Numbered from the stretch's first letter, positions 42,639 through 50,200 are shown. The stretch: 51,774 nt of DNA from JAWVFM01 sp038237625 (GCA_038237625.1 JBBRYM010000020.1:1-51774); one strand, 5' to 3'. Translations and numbers: made by a program. Notes: generated by a model not told the origin, from the letters alone.

Positions 42639-42971
42639 CTATGGCCCGCGGGGGTCGGTGGCCTCGACGATGTCGCGGACCTCCGGGTCCTTTTCGACCA
42701 CCATCCACGTGTCGTGGACCTCGACGACGGTCTCGACGTCGAGGATCTCGTGACCGGGCGCGACCACGAACTGGCAGGAGTCGCTTCGGACCTTTTCGTA
42801 CTCGGCCTCGCTCAGGGGGACCTTCACGCGGCAGTCGAGATCGGCGCATTCGCAGAAGTACGCCTCGACGTCCTCAGCGCGGTGACGCTCCTCCCACGCC
42901 GCCATGCGCTCGTTGCCCGTCCTGAACACCGCCTCGTTGTGAGCGAGGGTTTCCTCCCGCTTGCCAGCCAC
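42639..42971 (-). CDS. Small cysteine-containing hypothetical protein
   Basis: A 110-residue protein with GTG start (VAGKREETLAHNEAVFRTGNERM). The central block YFCECADLDCRVKVPLSEAEYEKVRSDSCQFVVAPGHE contains CxC and further Cys residues that could bind zinc or iron. It recurs, as far as I recall, in small proteins of soil actinobacteria. It lies 33 bp upstream of the typA start on the same strand. No activity can be inferred. Confidence 0.65.
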   Translation of the reverse strand: MAGKREETLAHNEAVFRTGNERMAAWEERHRAEDVEAYFCECADLDCRVKVPLSEAEYEKVRSDSCQFVVAPGHEILDVETVVEVHDTWMVVEKDPEVRDIVEATDPRGP

Positions 42972-43099
42972 GCGAGGGGATTCTACGGGGAATTGTGAGC
43001 CCCTGAGAGCCTTGGAGTGCGGCGGGTGCTGGATCGCCCGGCGAGCGAGTGCACCGGCCACGCGAAAGGACCCAGTTGCGCCGGCGAGCGCCCGGTCCC

Positions 43100-44092
43100 T
43101 CAGCGGTGCTTGACGCCGGGCCGAGCGAAGTTGGCGAGTGTCGGCTCGGTGACTGTGACGTCGGCGAGGGCCTCGTGGATGGCGTCGACGACGTCCTGGC
43201 TCAGCTCGATGCCCGAGGCCTTGACGTTGGCGTGGACCTGCTCGGGTCTCGAGGCGCCGATGATCGCCGAGGCGACGTTGGGCTCGCGCAGCACCCACGC
43301 CAGGGCCATCTCGACCATGCTGAGCCCCGCGCCCTCTGCAATCGGGATCAGCCGCTGCACGGCTTCGAGCACCTCGTCGGTCATGTAGCGGTCCATCGCC
43401 CAGCCCATCGAGTCGCTCGCCGCCCGCGAGTCGGCCGGCGGCTGCTCGCCCGGCGTGTACTTGCCGGCGAGCACGCCCTGCCCGAGCGGCGACCAGACGA
43501 TCTGGGAGATGCCGTGCTCGCGGCAGAACGGGATCAGCTCGGCCTCGGGAGCGCGCCAGGTCGCGTTGTACTGGGGCTGCGATGAGACCCACTTGCGCGC
43601 GCCGGGCACCTCGAGCCCGGCCTCGATCTGCTCCACGGTCCACTCGCTGAAGCCGAGCGCGCGCACCTTCCCCGCCTCGCAGGCCTCGGTGAGGGCCTCC
43701 ATGGTCTCCTCGATCGGCACATCGGGATCGGGGCGGTGGCACTGGTAGAGGTCGACGTAGTCGGTCCGCAGCCGCTCAAGCGACGCGTCGAGCTGCTTGT
43801 GGATCTGCTCGCGCGAGAGGCCCGAGTCGGTCTCGGTCATGGGGAAGAAGACCTTGGTGGCGAGGATGTAGCTCTCGCGTGGGTAGTCCGGCAGGATCTC
43901 GCCCCAGGCGGCCTCGGCCGTGCCCTGCCCGTAGATGTTCGAGGTGTCGAAGAGGGTGATCCCGGCGTCGAACGCCGCCTTGGTGCACGCTTCGGTCTGC
44001 TCGCGCTCGAGGCCCCCGCTGTAGGTGAGCCAGGAGCCGAGCGAGATCTCCGAGACCTCGATTTCCGAGTCGCCGAGCTTGCGGTAGCGCAT
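43100..44092 (-). CDS. Aldo/keto reductase family protein
   Basis: A 330-residue TIM-barrel NADPH-dependent oxidoreductase. The catalytic tetrad is visible: Asp in FDTSNIYG, Tyr in the same block, Lys in LATKVFF and His in YQCHRPDP. The nucleotide end is ASAIIGASRPEQVHANVKA. It is close to the voltage-gated-potassium-channel beta-subunit (YhdN/YghZ-like) group. The ATG at 44092 is the natural start. It lies 22 bp downstream of the acyl-CoA dehydrogenase stop on the same strand, so co-transcription is likely. Confidence 0.9.
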   Translation of the reverse strand: MRYRKLGDSEIEVSEISLGSWLTYSGGLEREQTEACTKAAFDAGITLFDTSNIYGQGTAEAAWGEILPDYPRESYILATKVFFPMTETDSGLSREQIHKQLDASLERLRTDYVDLYQCHRPDPDVPIEETMEALTEACEAGKVRALGFSEWTVEQIEAGLEVPGARKWVSSQPQYNATWRAPEAELIPFCREHGISQIVWSPLGQGVLAGKYTPGEQPPADSRAASDSMGWAMDRYMTDEVLEAVQRLIPIAEGAGLSMVEMALAWVLREPNVASAIIGASRPEQVHANVKASGIELSQDVVDAIHEALADVTVTEPTLANFARPGVKHR

Positions 44093-44114
44093 GGGGGTGA
44101 CCCTACCGAGGGCG

Positions 44115-45881
44115 CTACCCGGGCATCACGTAGGCGCCGGCGAGCGCCCGGACCTCGGCGTAGATCCGCTCGTCGCGATCGGGGTCGATCGCGGGCTTTC
44201 GCACCGCCGCGAGCGCCCAGCGCTGCTGGGCCTCGGTCGACGAGGCCTTGCCGTGGAGGTCGATCGCGTAGGTGGAGAAGTCGCGGACGATCCATTCGAA
44301 GACGAGATCGACGACGTCGCTCGGGGCCTCGGTGAGCTCGGCCTGCTCGAGGATTAGCTGCGCGTAGGGCACCAGCGTGAAGAGCTGAGCCAGCGACTGC
44401 TGGAAGTCGAGGTCCTCGCCCATCTGCTCGGGGGTGAGCGGCGCGTCTTGCACGAGCCTTGCCAGCGCCTCGGCCTGCTCGGTGAACAGCGCGACGTTCG
44501 GGGTCTCGGCGAAGCGCTCGAAGACCGGGCGCCACTCGGGGAAGGCGATCCTGCCGAGCCCGCGCGTCGGCCCCTGTGCGAAGAGGAAGGCGTCGTCGCC
44601 GGCGTCGAGTCGCTGCGGCGCAGGCTCGAGCGGCTCGGATCCGAACAGGTAGTTGGGCATGAACTTCAGAACGAGGGCGAGGTTGACGTGCACGGTGCCC
44701 TCGAGCTTCGGGAGTCCGCCGATGATGTTCTTCGCCGTCTCGAAGTAGGAGTCGCGCTCGAAGCCCTTGGCCGAGATCACCTCGCCGAGGAGGCTGACGA
44801 TGCGCTCGCCCTCGGTCGTCACCCGCATCTTGTTGATTGGCGTGTAGAGGAGATAGCGGCGGTCGTCGAGGCTTGCGCCACGCACGTAGTCGACCGCCCG
44901 GGCGCCGTAGAGCTTGGTCGCCAGCAGGCGCCCGTACGCCTCGCTCAGGATTCTGCGGATCTGCGGGAAATCCGTGACCCGCTTGCCGAAGAGGATGCGG
45001 TTCTCGGCCTGCGTGAGCGTCTCGTAAAAGCAGTGCTCGCTCATCCCGATCGCACAGAAGCCGAGGTTGAACTTGCCGACGTTGATCGTGTTGAGCGCGG
45101 CCTCGAAAGCGGCCGGACCAGTGTGCAGGATGTCCTCGGGCGCAACGGGATAGTCGGAGAGCTCGAAGGAGCTCACGTACAGCTGGCCCTGGACGACATT
45201 GCCGCGCAGCTTGTAGGCGGTGTGGCCGCTGTCGGCGGCGAAGAACACATAGCCGTCGGGGCCATCGACGTCGGCACGGCGGCCGAACACCGAGACCATT
45301 CCCGCGACGTTTCCGTTGCCGATGTAGTACTTGCCGCCGTTGGCCCGAAAGCCCTCGCGCTCCCCGCTCGCACCGGTCGCTTCGCTCCCTGCCTCGGGCG
45401 TGAGCACCATGTCGGTCTCGTAGATGTCGGCGCCGTGCTCGCGCTCGGACAGGCCAAAGGCGAACACCGCGCCCTCGTCCAGGAGCCTCGCCGCACGGGC
45501 GCGGGCCGCGGCATTGTCCGACTGCCAGATCGGCCCGAGGCCCAGGATCGTGACCTGCCATGCGTACCAGTAGGGCAGGCCGTAGAAACCCAGGATCTCG
45601 TTGAAGATTGCGTTTCGGCGCGTGTCCCAGCGCTTGTCGGGGTCGCCGCCGCCCTCGCGTGCCGGGGTCAGGAGGGTTGCGAAAGCCCGCTCGCGCTTGA
45701 GGAACTCGATGAAGTCCGCGTACCACCGATCGCTGCGCGTCTCGGCCAGCAACGCCGCCTTGCCCTTGGCCTCGAAGAACTCGATGGTCGCCCGGAAAAG
45801 GCGCCGGGTCGCATCGTCGAAGCCCTCCCCGTCGAAGCTCGACGGGTTCAAAAGGCGCGCGGTTTGTGTCGCAACAGTCAC
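44115..45881 (-). CDS. Large acyl-CoA dehydrogenase-family flavoprotein
   Basis: A 588-residue acyl-CoA dehydrogenase/oxidase-fold protein, longer than the usual 380-400 residues. GLSEREHGADIYETDMVL is the FAD/substrate strand (the W of the WxT motif is absent), YYIGNGNVAGMVSVFGR the central strand, and FGKRVTDFPQIRRILSEAYGRLLATKLYGARAVDYVRG the helical FAD region. The extra C-terminal 150 residues are helical, as in larger ACADs or acyl-CoA oxidases. The ATG at 45881 is chosen. The substrate is unknown. No acyl-CoA ligase or electron-transfer flavoprotein lies nearby. Confidence 0.83.
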   Translation of the reverse strand: MTVATQTARLLNPSSFDGEGFDDATRRLFRATIEFFEAKGKAALLAETRSDRWYADFIEFLKRERAFATLLTPAREGGGDPDKRWDTRRNAIFNEILGFYGLPYWYAWQVTILGLGPIWQSDNAAARARAARLLDEGAVFAFGLSEREHGADIYETDMVLTPEAGSEATGASGEREGFRANGGKYYIGNGNVAGMVSVFGRRADVDGPDGYVFFAADSGHTAYKLRGNVVQGQLYVSSFELSDYPVAPEDILHTGPAAFEAALNTINVGKFNLGFCAIGMSEHCFYETLTQAENRILFGKRVTDFPQIRRILSEAYGRLLATKLYGARAVDYVRGASLDDRRYLLYTPINKMRVTTEGERIVSLLGEVISAKGFERDSYFETAKNIIGGLPKLEGTVHVNLALVLKFMPNYLFGSEPLEPAPQRLDAGDDAFLFAQGPTRGLGRIAFPEWRPVFERFAETPNVALFTEQAEALARLVQDAPLTPEQMGEDLDFQQSLAQLFTLVPYAQLILEQAELTEAPSDVVDLVFEWIVRDFSTYAIDLHGKASSTEAQQRWALAAVRKPAIDPDRDERIYAEVRALAGAYVMPG

Positions 45882-45901
45882 GTCGAGATTGAGCCCCGGT
45901 T

Positions 45902-45920
45902 AAGGGGGTCTCACCCCCTT
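45902..45920. repeat. Hairpin AAGGGGGT-CTC-ACCCCCTT (copy 3-like)
   Basis: An 8-bp perfect stem and 3-base loop lie 21 bp from the start of the acyl-CoA dehydrogenase gene. It is related in sequence to the two AGGGGTC/GACCCCT palindromes. It lies downstream of the gene at 45949, so termination of that gene is one role. Confidence 0.55.
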
Positions 45921-45948
45921 TAGGTTGGGGACCCTAGGGGCTTTCCCG

Positions 45949-46404
45949 TCAGGCGGCAGCCTTGGCACGCTCGAACGCGTCGGCGAACTCCCTCATGTCG
46001 GCGACCTTGCCCTCGAGCTTGAATGAGGCGCCGCCGGCGGCGATCTGCATCACCCCGGCCAGGCCCATGCGCTTGACCTCGATCGAATCGACATCGGCGA
46101 GGGGAACGACGCTCAGGATCTCCTTGACCTCCTTGATCTGCCCGCCCATGCTGACGCCAACCGCCATCGTCACCAGGCTCGTCGGGGTTACCGCGACCGC
46201 ACCGGGACTGGCGAGCCTGATGCCCGCCGCGTCTGCGCCCTTGCGCTGCTTGCCCGACCATTGCGATCCGACCTCGCGGGCGATGAGGCTGCCCCCCGCC
46301 ACGGCCGTGGTCGAGCCCCGCGGCTTCGCGAATGCGGCGCCCAAAATCTCCTCGTCGATCTTTTCGTGGGCTGCCGCGACGATCTGCTCTGCGTGCTTGG
46401 TCAT
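45949..46404 (-). CDS. Hypothetical protein
   Basis: A 151-residue protein that starts MTKHAEQIVAAAHEKIDEEILGAAFAKPRGSTT. The middle has Gly- and Val-rich strands (VAVTPTSLVTMAVGVSMGGQIKEVKEILSVVPLADVDSIEVKRMGLAGVMQIAAGGASFKLEGKV) that read like a PH-like beta barrel followed by a C-terminal helix (MREFADAFERAKAAA). That fold guess is by eye. A GAGGAGG ribosome site precedes the ATG at 46404. Confidence 0.6.
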   Translation of the reverse strand: MTKHAEQIVAAAHEKIDEEILGAAFAKPRGSTTAVAGGSLIAREVGSQWSGKQRKGADAAGIRLASPGAVAVTPTSLVTMAVGVSMGGQIKEVKEILSVVPLADVDSIEVKRMGLAGVMQIAAGGASFKLEGKVADMREFADAFERAKAAA

Positions 46405-46429
46405 GTCCTCCTCGCTCGGTCGAGCGTAC

Positions 46430-46906
46430 CTACGCCGGCTTGGTCGTCATCGCCCAGATCGCCACGGCGTAGGCGACGAGCAGGAACGATGTCAGGCCCA
46501 CCGCGACCCGCACCCCGACTACCCGGGGCGTGGCCTCGCCCCCGCCGGCGAGGGCCCGGCGAGAGCCGATTCCGGCCGTGATCGTCGCGATCAGCAGAAG
46601 GAGGAGACCGAAGTCGGCGACTCCAAACCCGATGCCGATCCAGTTCGGGTCGCTCGGCAGGTTGTCGAGCCCCTCCTTGGAGAGAATCCACTGGGCGGCA
46701 ACGCGCATGACCAGATAGCCGGGGATGGCGCCGTAGAGGAGCGCTCGGTACCCGGCCCGGAACGACCGGGCGGAATCTCCGCGCCACGCCGTGGCGAGAT
46801 ACGTGAGCGCCAGCACAAGGCCGCCGACTGCGACCATCGCACCCAGGACATGAAGGAACAGCGGGAGGTTCCAGCTGTCGGGCCTGATCACGGCGATCTC
46901 GCTCAC
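46430..46906 (-). CDS. Integral membrane protein, about four helices
   Basis: A 158-residue membrane protein with GTG start (VSEIAVIRPDSW). Hydrophobic stretches are LFLHVLGAMVAVGGLVLALTYL, RALLYGAIPGYLVMRVAAQWI, FGLLLLLIATITAG and VGLTSFLLVAYAVAIWAM. The first helix has a His (FLHVLG), a pattern seen in DUF2269-like membrane proteins and haem-associated proteins. It begins two bases after the upstream gene TGA with no overlap, so the two are a pair. Confidence 0.7.
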   Translation of the reverse strand: MSEIAVIRPDSWNLPLFLHVLGAMVAVGGLVLALTYLATAWRGDSARSFRAGYRALLYGAIPGYLVMRVAAQWILSKEGLDNLPSDPNWIGIGFGVADFGLLLLLIATITAGIGSRRALAGGGEATPRVVGVRVAVGLTSFLLVAYAVAIWAMTTKPA

Positions 46907-47317
46907 TCAGGCTCCCGGCTTGAAGATCATGTCGGCCAGCAGGACGAGGATGAGCGCGCTACGGATCAGGTGCCAGCGAACCATCGCCGGGTCGACGGTC
47001 GTCGGCTCGCTCGTGGCCTCAGTCGCGCCTGCGAGCCGCAGCGCGGCATGCGAACGGCGCCCGGTCTCGGCCGCGGCGGCCCACAAGACAAACGCCGCCA
47101 CGATCCACCCGTCCCACAGCTCGTAGCCGTCGAGGTAGAGGGCGAGCCAGACGCCGAAGACGATGGTCCCGATGCCGCCGATGCCGTCGAGCACCTGGGC
47201 GAGGGTCACGGCCCGGTTGGGCGCGGGCCCACCCAGCGCGAACGACGAGTAGATGACGACCATCGCCAGCAGGAAGAACGCAGAGAGGACGTGCGAGAAC
47301 AGCAGAAAGTCGTACAC
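46907..47317 (-). CDS. Integral membrane protein, partner of the next gene
   Basis: A 136-residue membrane protein with GTG start (VYDFLLFSHVLSAFFLLAMVVIYSSFAL). It too begins with a helix containing an H (FSHVLSAFF), and has helices at IGTIVFGVWLALYL, WIVAAFVLWAAAAE and LIRSALILVLLADMI. The similar N-terminal S/LHVL pattern suggests it and the following protein are related or form a complex. The start is 11 bp after the stop of the SnoaL-like gene on the same strand. Confidence 0.68.
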   Translation of the reverse strand: MYDFLLFSHVLSAFFLLAMVVIYSSFALGGPAPNRAVTLAQVLDGIGGIGTIVFGVWLALYLDGYELWDGWIVAAFVLWAAAAETGRRSHAALRLAGATEATSEPTTVDPAMVRWHLIRSALILVLLADMIFKPGA

Positions 47318-47328
47318 GCAGGCGGACC

Positions 47329-47733
47329 CTACGAGTTTTCGGGATCGGCGTGATCGATGCGCACGTCCCAGCGGACGATCCGCCCGTTGCGGAGTGTCCA
47401 GGTATGGACCGTCAAGACCCGCACCTCGACTCCGCTCGCCTTGCCAAATCCGCGGGATTCGACGGTCGCGACCACCACATCCTCACCCCGCCCCTCCAGC
47501 CTGATCGGAACCCAGTGCATGCCCCTGAACACGGAGAGCACCTCGCGCCCCGAACGTGCCAGGCCCTCGTACCCGTGGAAGGTTCCCTCGCTCCCCAGGA
47601 GCGACGCGGACTGGTTGATTTCCACGTCCGGATCGAAGAAGTCCAGTAGCGAGGTCGACGAAAAGCGGTCGGGAATCGCGAGGAAGTCGTCGTAGAGGCG
47701 CTGGATCGTGTGCAGATTCTCGGACTCGCTCAC
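47329..47733 (-). CDS. SnoaL/NTF2-like protein
   Basis: A 134-residue cone-shaped alpha+beta domain protein. The helix NLHTIQRLYDDFLAIPDRF is followed by FFDPDVEINQSASLLGSEGTFHGYEGLARSGREVLSVF and strands to the end (HTWTLRNGRIVRWDVRIDHADPE). The GTG at 47733 gives the family start. It is distantly related to the three SnoaL genes at the right end. It heads a small operon with two membrane proteins. Such proteins act as cyclases, isomerases or binding proteins. Confidence 0.8.
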   Translation of the reverse strand: MSESENLHTIQRLYDDFLAIPDRFSSTSLLDFFDPDVEINQSASLLGSEGTFHGYEGLARSGREVLSVFRGMHWVPIRLEGRGEDVVVATVESRGFGKASGVEVRVLTVHTWTLRNGRIVRWDVRIDHADPENS

Positions 47734-47862
47734 GCCATCGATCTCTCCGACTCGAACACAAGGAAGTCGTACACGCCGCGCGATGATCGTCGATGGCCCG
47801 GACGATTCGCGGCGAGCAGGTCGGGTCGTCGGCCCGCCGGCCACATCGTGTCGAGCATGAAC

Positions 47863-47979
47863 ACCGGCCCGCGGCATGACGCGCATCTCGCCGCTCCGGC
47901 GGTGGAGCACCGGGCCGATGTCGTGTCGTTCGACCGTGACTTCGCGCCGTTCCCCGGTGTCCAGCACCGCCTGCCGTAG
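47863..47979 (+). pseudogene. C-terminal remnant of a VapC PIN-domain toxin gene
   Basis: The frame reads TGPRHDAHLAAPAVEHRADVVSFDRDFAPFPGVQHRLP and stops at 47979. This is the recognisable end of VapC-type PIN domains: H/D-A-LAA-A-E-H--D/A----D-DF--F-G------P, including the last acidic residue pair. The upstream part of the frame has no PIN features and no start that gives a normal N-terminus, so it is a fragment. It lies 58 bp before the initiator tRNA gene, at the edge of the accessory patch. Confidence 0.6.
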
Positions 47980-48037
47980 CCGACCGGGTTACCGACCCTG
48001 CCCACGCAGCGCAAGTGGCCTAAAATTCGCTCCACGC

Positions 48038-48111
48038 CGCGGGGTGGAGCAGTCAGGTAGCTCGCCGGGCTCATAACCCGGAGGTCGTGGGTTCAAATCC
48101 CACCCCCGCTA
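48038..48111 (+). tRNA. Initiator tRNA-Met (CAT anticodon)
   Basis: A complete cloverleaf of 74 bases. The acceptor begins CGCGGGG; position 1 C faces U72, the unpaired first position characteristic of initiator tRNA (actinobacterial form). The anticodon stem has the CCGGG-CTCATAA-CCCGG layout with the three G-C pairs of initiators, and the T-arm GTGGG-TTCAAAT-CCCAC. CCA is not encoded (CTCAG follows). The gene is followed within four bases by a strong terminator hairpin. It is a likely integration target: bases 48066-48099 recur at 50167-50200. Confidence 0.95.
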
Positions 48112-48114
48112 CTC

Positions 48115-48144
48115 AGAAAGCCCCTGGTAACTCGGGGGTTTTCT
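48115..48144 (+). terminator. Rho-independent terminator of the tRNA gene
   Basis: AGAAAGCCCC pairs with GGGGTTTTCT (one G-U pair) around a 10-base loop. The stem reads T-rich on the 3' arm, as in intrinsic terminators, and begins four bases after the tRNA. Confidence 0.7.
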
Positions 48145-48250
48145 GCTTTCCGCGCTCTACCGCCCCGAGTCCGTGGTCCCAATGTGGTCCCGTTTGCTCG
48201 GCGCTCTGGGTGAGCGGGACGCGTCAGATGGGAGGTTTTCACAGCCCTCG

Positions 48251-48306
48251 CGCCTCTGATCAACAACGGCCAGAGGCGTGGCACGGGCCGGCGACGAGAG
48301 CCGGCC
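48251..48306. other. Two adjacent stem-loops in the gap after the tRNA
   Basis: CGCCTCTG (48251-48258) pairs with CAGAGGCG (48271-48278), and GGCCGG (48286-48291) with CCGGCC (48301-48306). A tandem word GTGGTCCCA/TGTGGTCCC lies just before, near 48171-48190. This 243-bp gap between the tRNA and the lipoprotein gene has no gene I can support. Structured sequence beside a tRNA could be recombination arm-site DNA. Confidence 0.4.
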
Positions 48307-48354
48307 GCCTCCAGGTTGGTGACGGTCAGGCGGTTCACGCGTAGCGTCGATGAG

Positions 48355-49230
48355 GTGAAGATCAGGCTCTCGCAAGCGATGGTTGGGATGCTGCTCGTCC
48401 TCGGGGTCGGGGCGTGTGGTGCCGGTACTCCCCAGGGCTCGGGAGTATCGCCAGGCGGCGTCACTGAGCTGACTCGAGTTGTGCGGGCCGCAAACCAGAC
48501 GGTGCTGGCCAAGGGCGGCCTGGTTAGATTTTCGGCGGTCACCGCCGCCGGGAGTTACCGGCTCCGCGGCCGCCTCGATCTGCGCCGCGGATATCGCATC
48601 TGCGCGAGGGTGGAGCAGACTCCCCCCGGAGCCCTTCGCTTCTATCGGCGAAGGCTGCTTTGGATCCAGGGGCTCCGTGGGAGCTATGACGACCTGATCA
48701 GAAGCGGGACTGGCGCGGAAGCGCCCGGCCGCAGCGGGGGCTGCCCGGCCGCTCGCTGGTTTGACGATCACCCGCCCACCTTGCCACTGTTCCAGTCAGG
48801 CCTTCGGGCCGCATACTTCCCGGCGGCCGGCTTGAGGGGTGCGGAGAGCGGCGCTGAGTTCTTCCTACAAGCCGCCTCGCTTGCTCTCTCAGATCTGGGT
48901 CGGGGCGCGGTCGCTGCCGACGTTCGGCCGTTGGGGTCTTCTCCAACTCGCTCCTACGTCGTGAAGGTGGACTTTGCGAGATTCGTCCGCCAGCCGAATC
49001 AACGAAACGAGGACTCTCGGGTGGTCCGGCCCTTGCTGTGATCGATCGGGACCATTCCGGTCACCGTGAGACTCGATCGGAACGGTCGCCTCACCGCACT
49101 TGCCTTCTCGGCGTCGAACCCGATCATTCGAGGACCAGACGGAGGCGGGCGCGTGCGGGTCCGGCTAACCGTCTCCGAGTTGGGGCGCGTCGAGCCGGTC
49201 CCGGTTGCCCGCGCTGCGGCCATCGAATAA
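48355..49230 (+). pseudogene. Lipoprotein gene interrupted by an in-frame TGA
   Basis: GTG at 48355 starts a lipoprotein signal (VKIRLSQAMVGMLLVLGVGAC). The frame runs to TGA at 49039-49041 and then continues open in the same frame for 62 codons to TAA at 49228-49230: IGTIPVTVRLDRNGRLTALAF ... RVRVRLTVSELGRVEPV, ending AAAIE. That tail (IPV-V-LD--GR---L and a final beta strand) is the end expected of LprG/LppX-like lipoproteins, so the TGA looks like a nonsense mutation of an Arg codon (CTG-TGA-TCG, one C-to-T change from CGA). Truncated or readthrough products are alternatives. Confidence 0.65.
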
Positions 49231-49278
49231 CGGCGTCGCCCGTGCCTGAACGGACCGCTATTGACCCGGCCAGCCCGG

Positions 49279-49824
49279 CTAGCTTCCCCCTCTCTGCTGC
49301 GCCTGAGCGAGCCGCTCCAGCTCTCCGAGAACCAGCCGCCGCAGGTCGAGACCGTAGTAGCTGGCCACGCGCTCGTGGACTATGCGCAGCGCGTCCTGGC
49401 CAAGCCGCCCGGCGGGCTTGGGGTCGATCGCGCTTCGGTGGACACGGACCAGAGCCGCGATCATCGCCGCGTTTTCATCCGGGAGCTGGAAGCGGTCGGG
49501 GTCGAGGTGGAAGAGGCCGGGCTCATCTCCCGCCCGCACGATCTCTCGCTCGCGAGGACCCAGGCCGTCGAGTCGGAGCAGCCTGAGGGCGAGCAACTCC
49601 TCGAGCCGTGGGTCGCGGCGGTCGGAAACCACCAGCACCGGTCGGGACTTGCCCGGGACAAGAAACGTGAACTCGCTCTCGGAGCCCTTTCGGGCAGCAG
49701 CGATCAGCTTGCCGGCATCGGCGACCTCGACCGGCGCGTGGGCCTCGCCGGCGTAGAGGCGAAATGGCGCCTCGGGCACGAACGGCACCACCGCCCAGAC
49801 GACGGCCCCCGCCAGATCGGTCAC
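49279..49824 (-). CDS. PemK/MazF-like toxin (putative)
   Basis: A 181-residue protein. It starts MTDLAGAVVWAVVPF, has KSRPVLVVSDRRDPR (about residues 58-72) like the RPVLVVS strand of MazF, and a C-terminal stretch ALVRVHRSAIDPKPAGRLGQDALRIVHERVASYYGLD that matches the MazF pattern I-x-S/T-I-D-K-R-L---G-L---A---V---L---LGL. The middle insertion (LRLDGLGPREREIVRAGDEPGLFHLDP) is longer than usual. It overlaps a Phd-like gene by ATGA, so toxin function as an RNase is inferred from fold and context. No exact family is recognised. Confidence 0.6.
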   Translation of the reverse strand: MTDLAGAVVWAVVPFVPEAPFRLYAGEAHAPVEVADAGKLIAAARKGSESEFTFLVPGKSRPVLVVSDRRDPRLEELLALRLLRLDGLGPREREIVRAGDEPGLFHLDPDRFQLPDENAAMIAALVRVHRSAIDPKPAGRLGQDALRIVHERVASYYGLDLRRLVLGELERLAQAQQRGGS

Positions 49825-50114
49825 CGGTCGAGGATCGCGGCTATCCGCTCCGGGTCTTCGATGAGTGCTTCGGCCCTCGGACGATCCTCGAGGCGAAGGG
49901 CTTTCCTTGAGATCTTGCCGAGGGAGGCGGGCGCGACTTCGCCGAGCCGCTCGAGGATCTCATGGGACTCCTCAAGCATCGCCAGATCCTCAGGGTTGAC
50001 GAGCGCGACCTTCATCACGTCCTCGCGATAGCGAGTGACGATCAGCGCCGTGCCGCGCGGCACGGCTGGTGCGCGCAAGTCGTTGGACCGCGTTGTCGTG
50101 TGCTTCAGGGCCAC
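49821..50114 (-). CDS. Phd/YefM-like antitoxin (putative)
   Basis: A 97-residue protein with GTG start. VPRGTALIVTRYREDVMKVALVNPEDLAMLEESHEILERLGE (about residues 18-59) has the strand-helix order of the Phd/YefM domain: V-RY---V-KVALV-PEDL--LEE. The C-terminus (RKALRLEDRPRAEALIEDPERIAAILDR) is charged and would contact the toxin. It is upstream of, and overlaps, the PemK-like gene. A Phd-like antitoxin with a MazF-like toxin is an unusual pairing. The gene starts 53 bp from the tRNA fragment. Confidence 0.58.
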   Translation of the reverse strand: MALKHTTTRSNDLRAPAVPRGTALIVTRYREDVMKVALVNPEDLAMLEESHEILERLGEVAPASLGKISRKALRLEDRPRAEALIEDPERIAAILDR

Positions 50115-50166
50115 GTCGACAGGGTATCGACTATGTCGGACGACATCCGCCTACAGTCGTACGACT

Positions 50167-50200
50167 CGGGCTCATAACCCGGAGGTCGCAGGTTCAAATC
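50167..50200 (+). repeat. Direct repeat of initiator tRNA (anticodon arm to T-loop), probable att site
   Basis: The 34 bases match 48066-48099 with two mismatches, both in the T stem (CA instead of TG). The tRNA 5' half and 3' end are absent. The two copies are in direct orientation 2.1 kb apart, the layout left by integration at the 3' half of a tRNA gene. The repeat forms the stop of the SnoaL gene at 50194-50592. No integrase gene remains between them. Confidence 0.75.

Noticed and set aside
48157..48771. Minus-strand frame ending near the tRNA, considered as an integrase remnant
   Set aside because: It has no R-H-R-Y recombinase motifs, and its residues are those of an antisense frame; I could not support a recombinase.
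49038..49586. Plus-strand frame of 182 codons after the lipoprotein TGA
   Set aside because: It is Arg/Pro-rich in a different frame from the lipoprotein tail and runs antisense to the PemK-like gene; no motif.
50167..50200. Second tRNA-Met gene
   Set aside because: Only the anticodon arm to T-loop is present; acceptor and D arms are missing, so it is a fragment.
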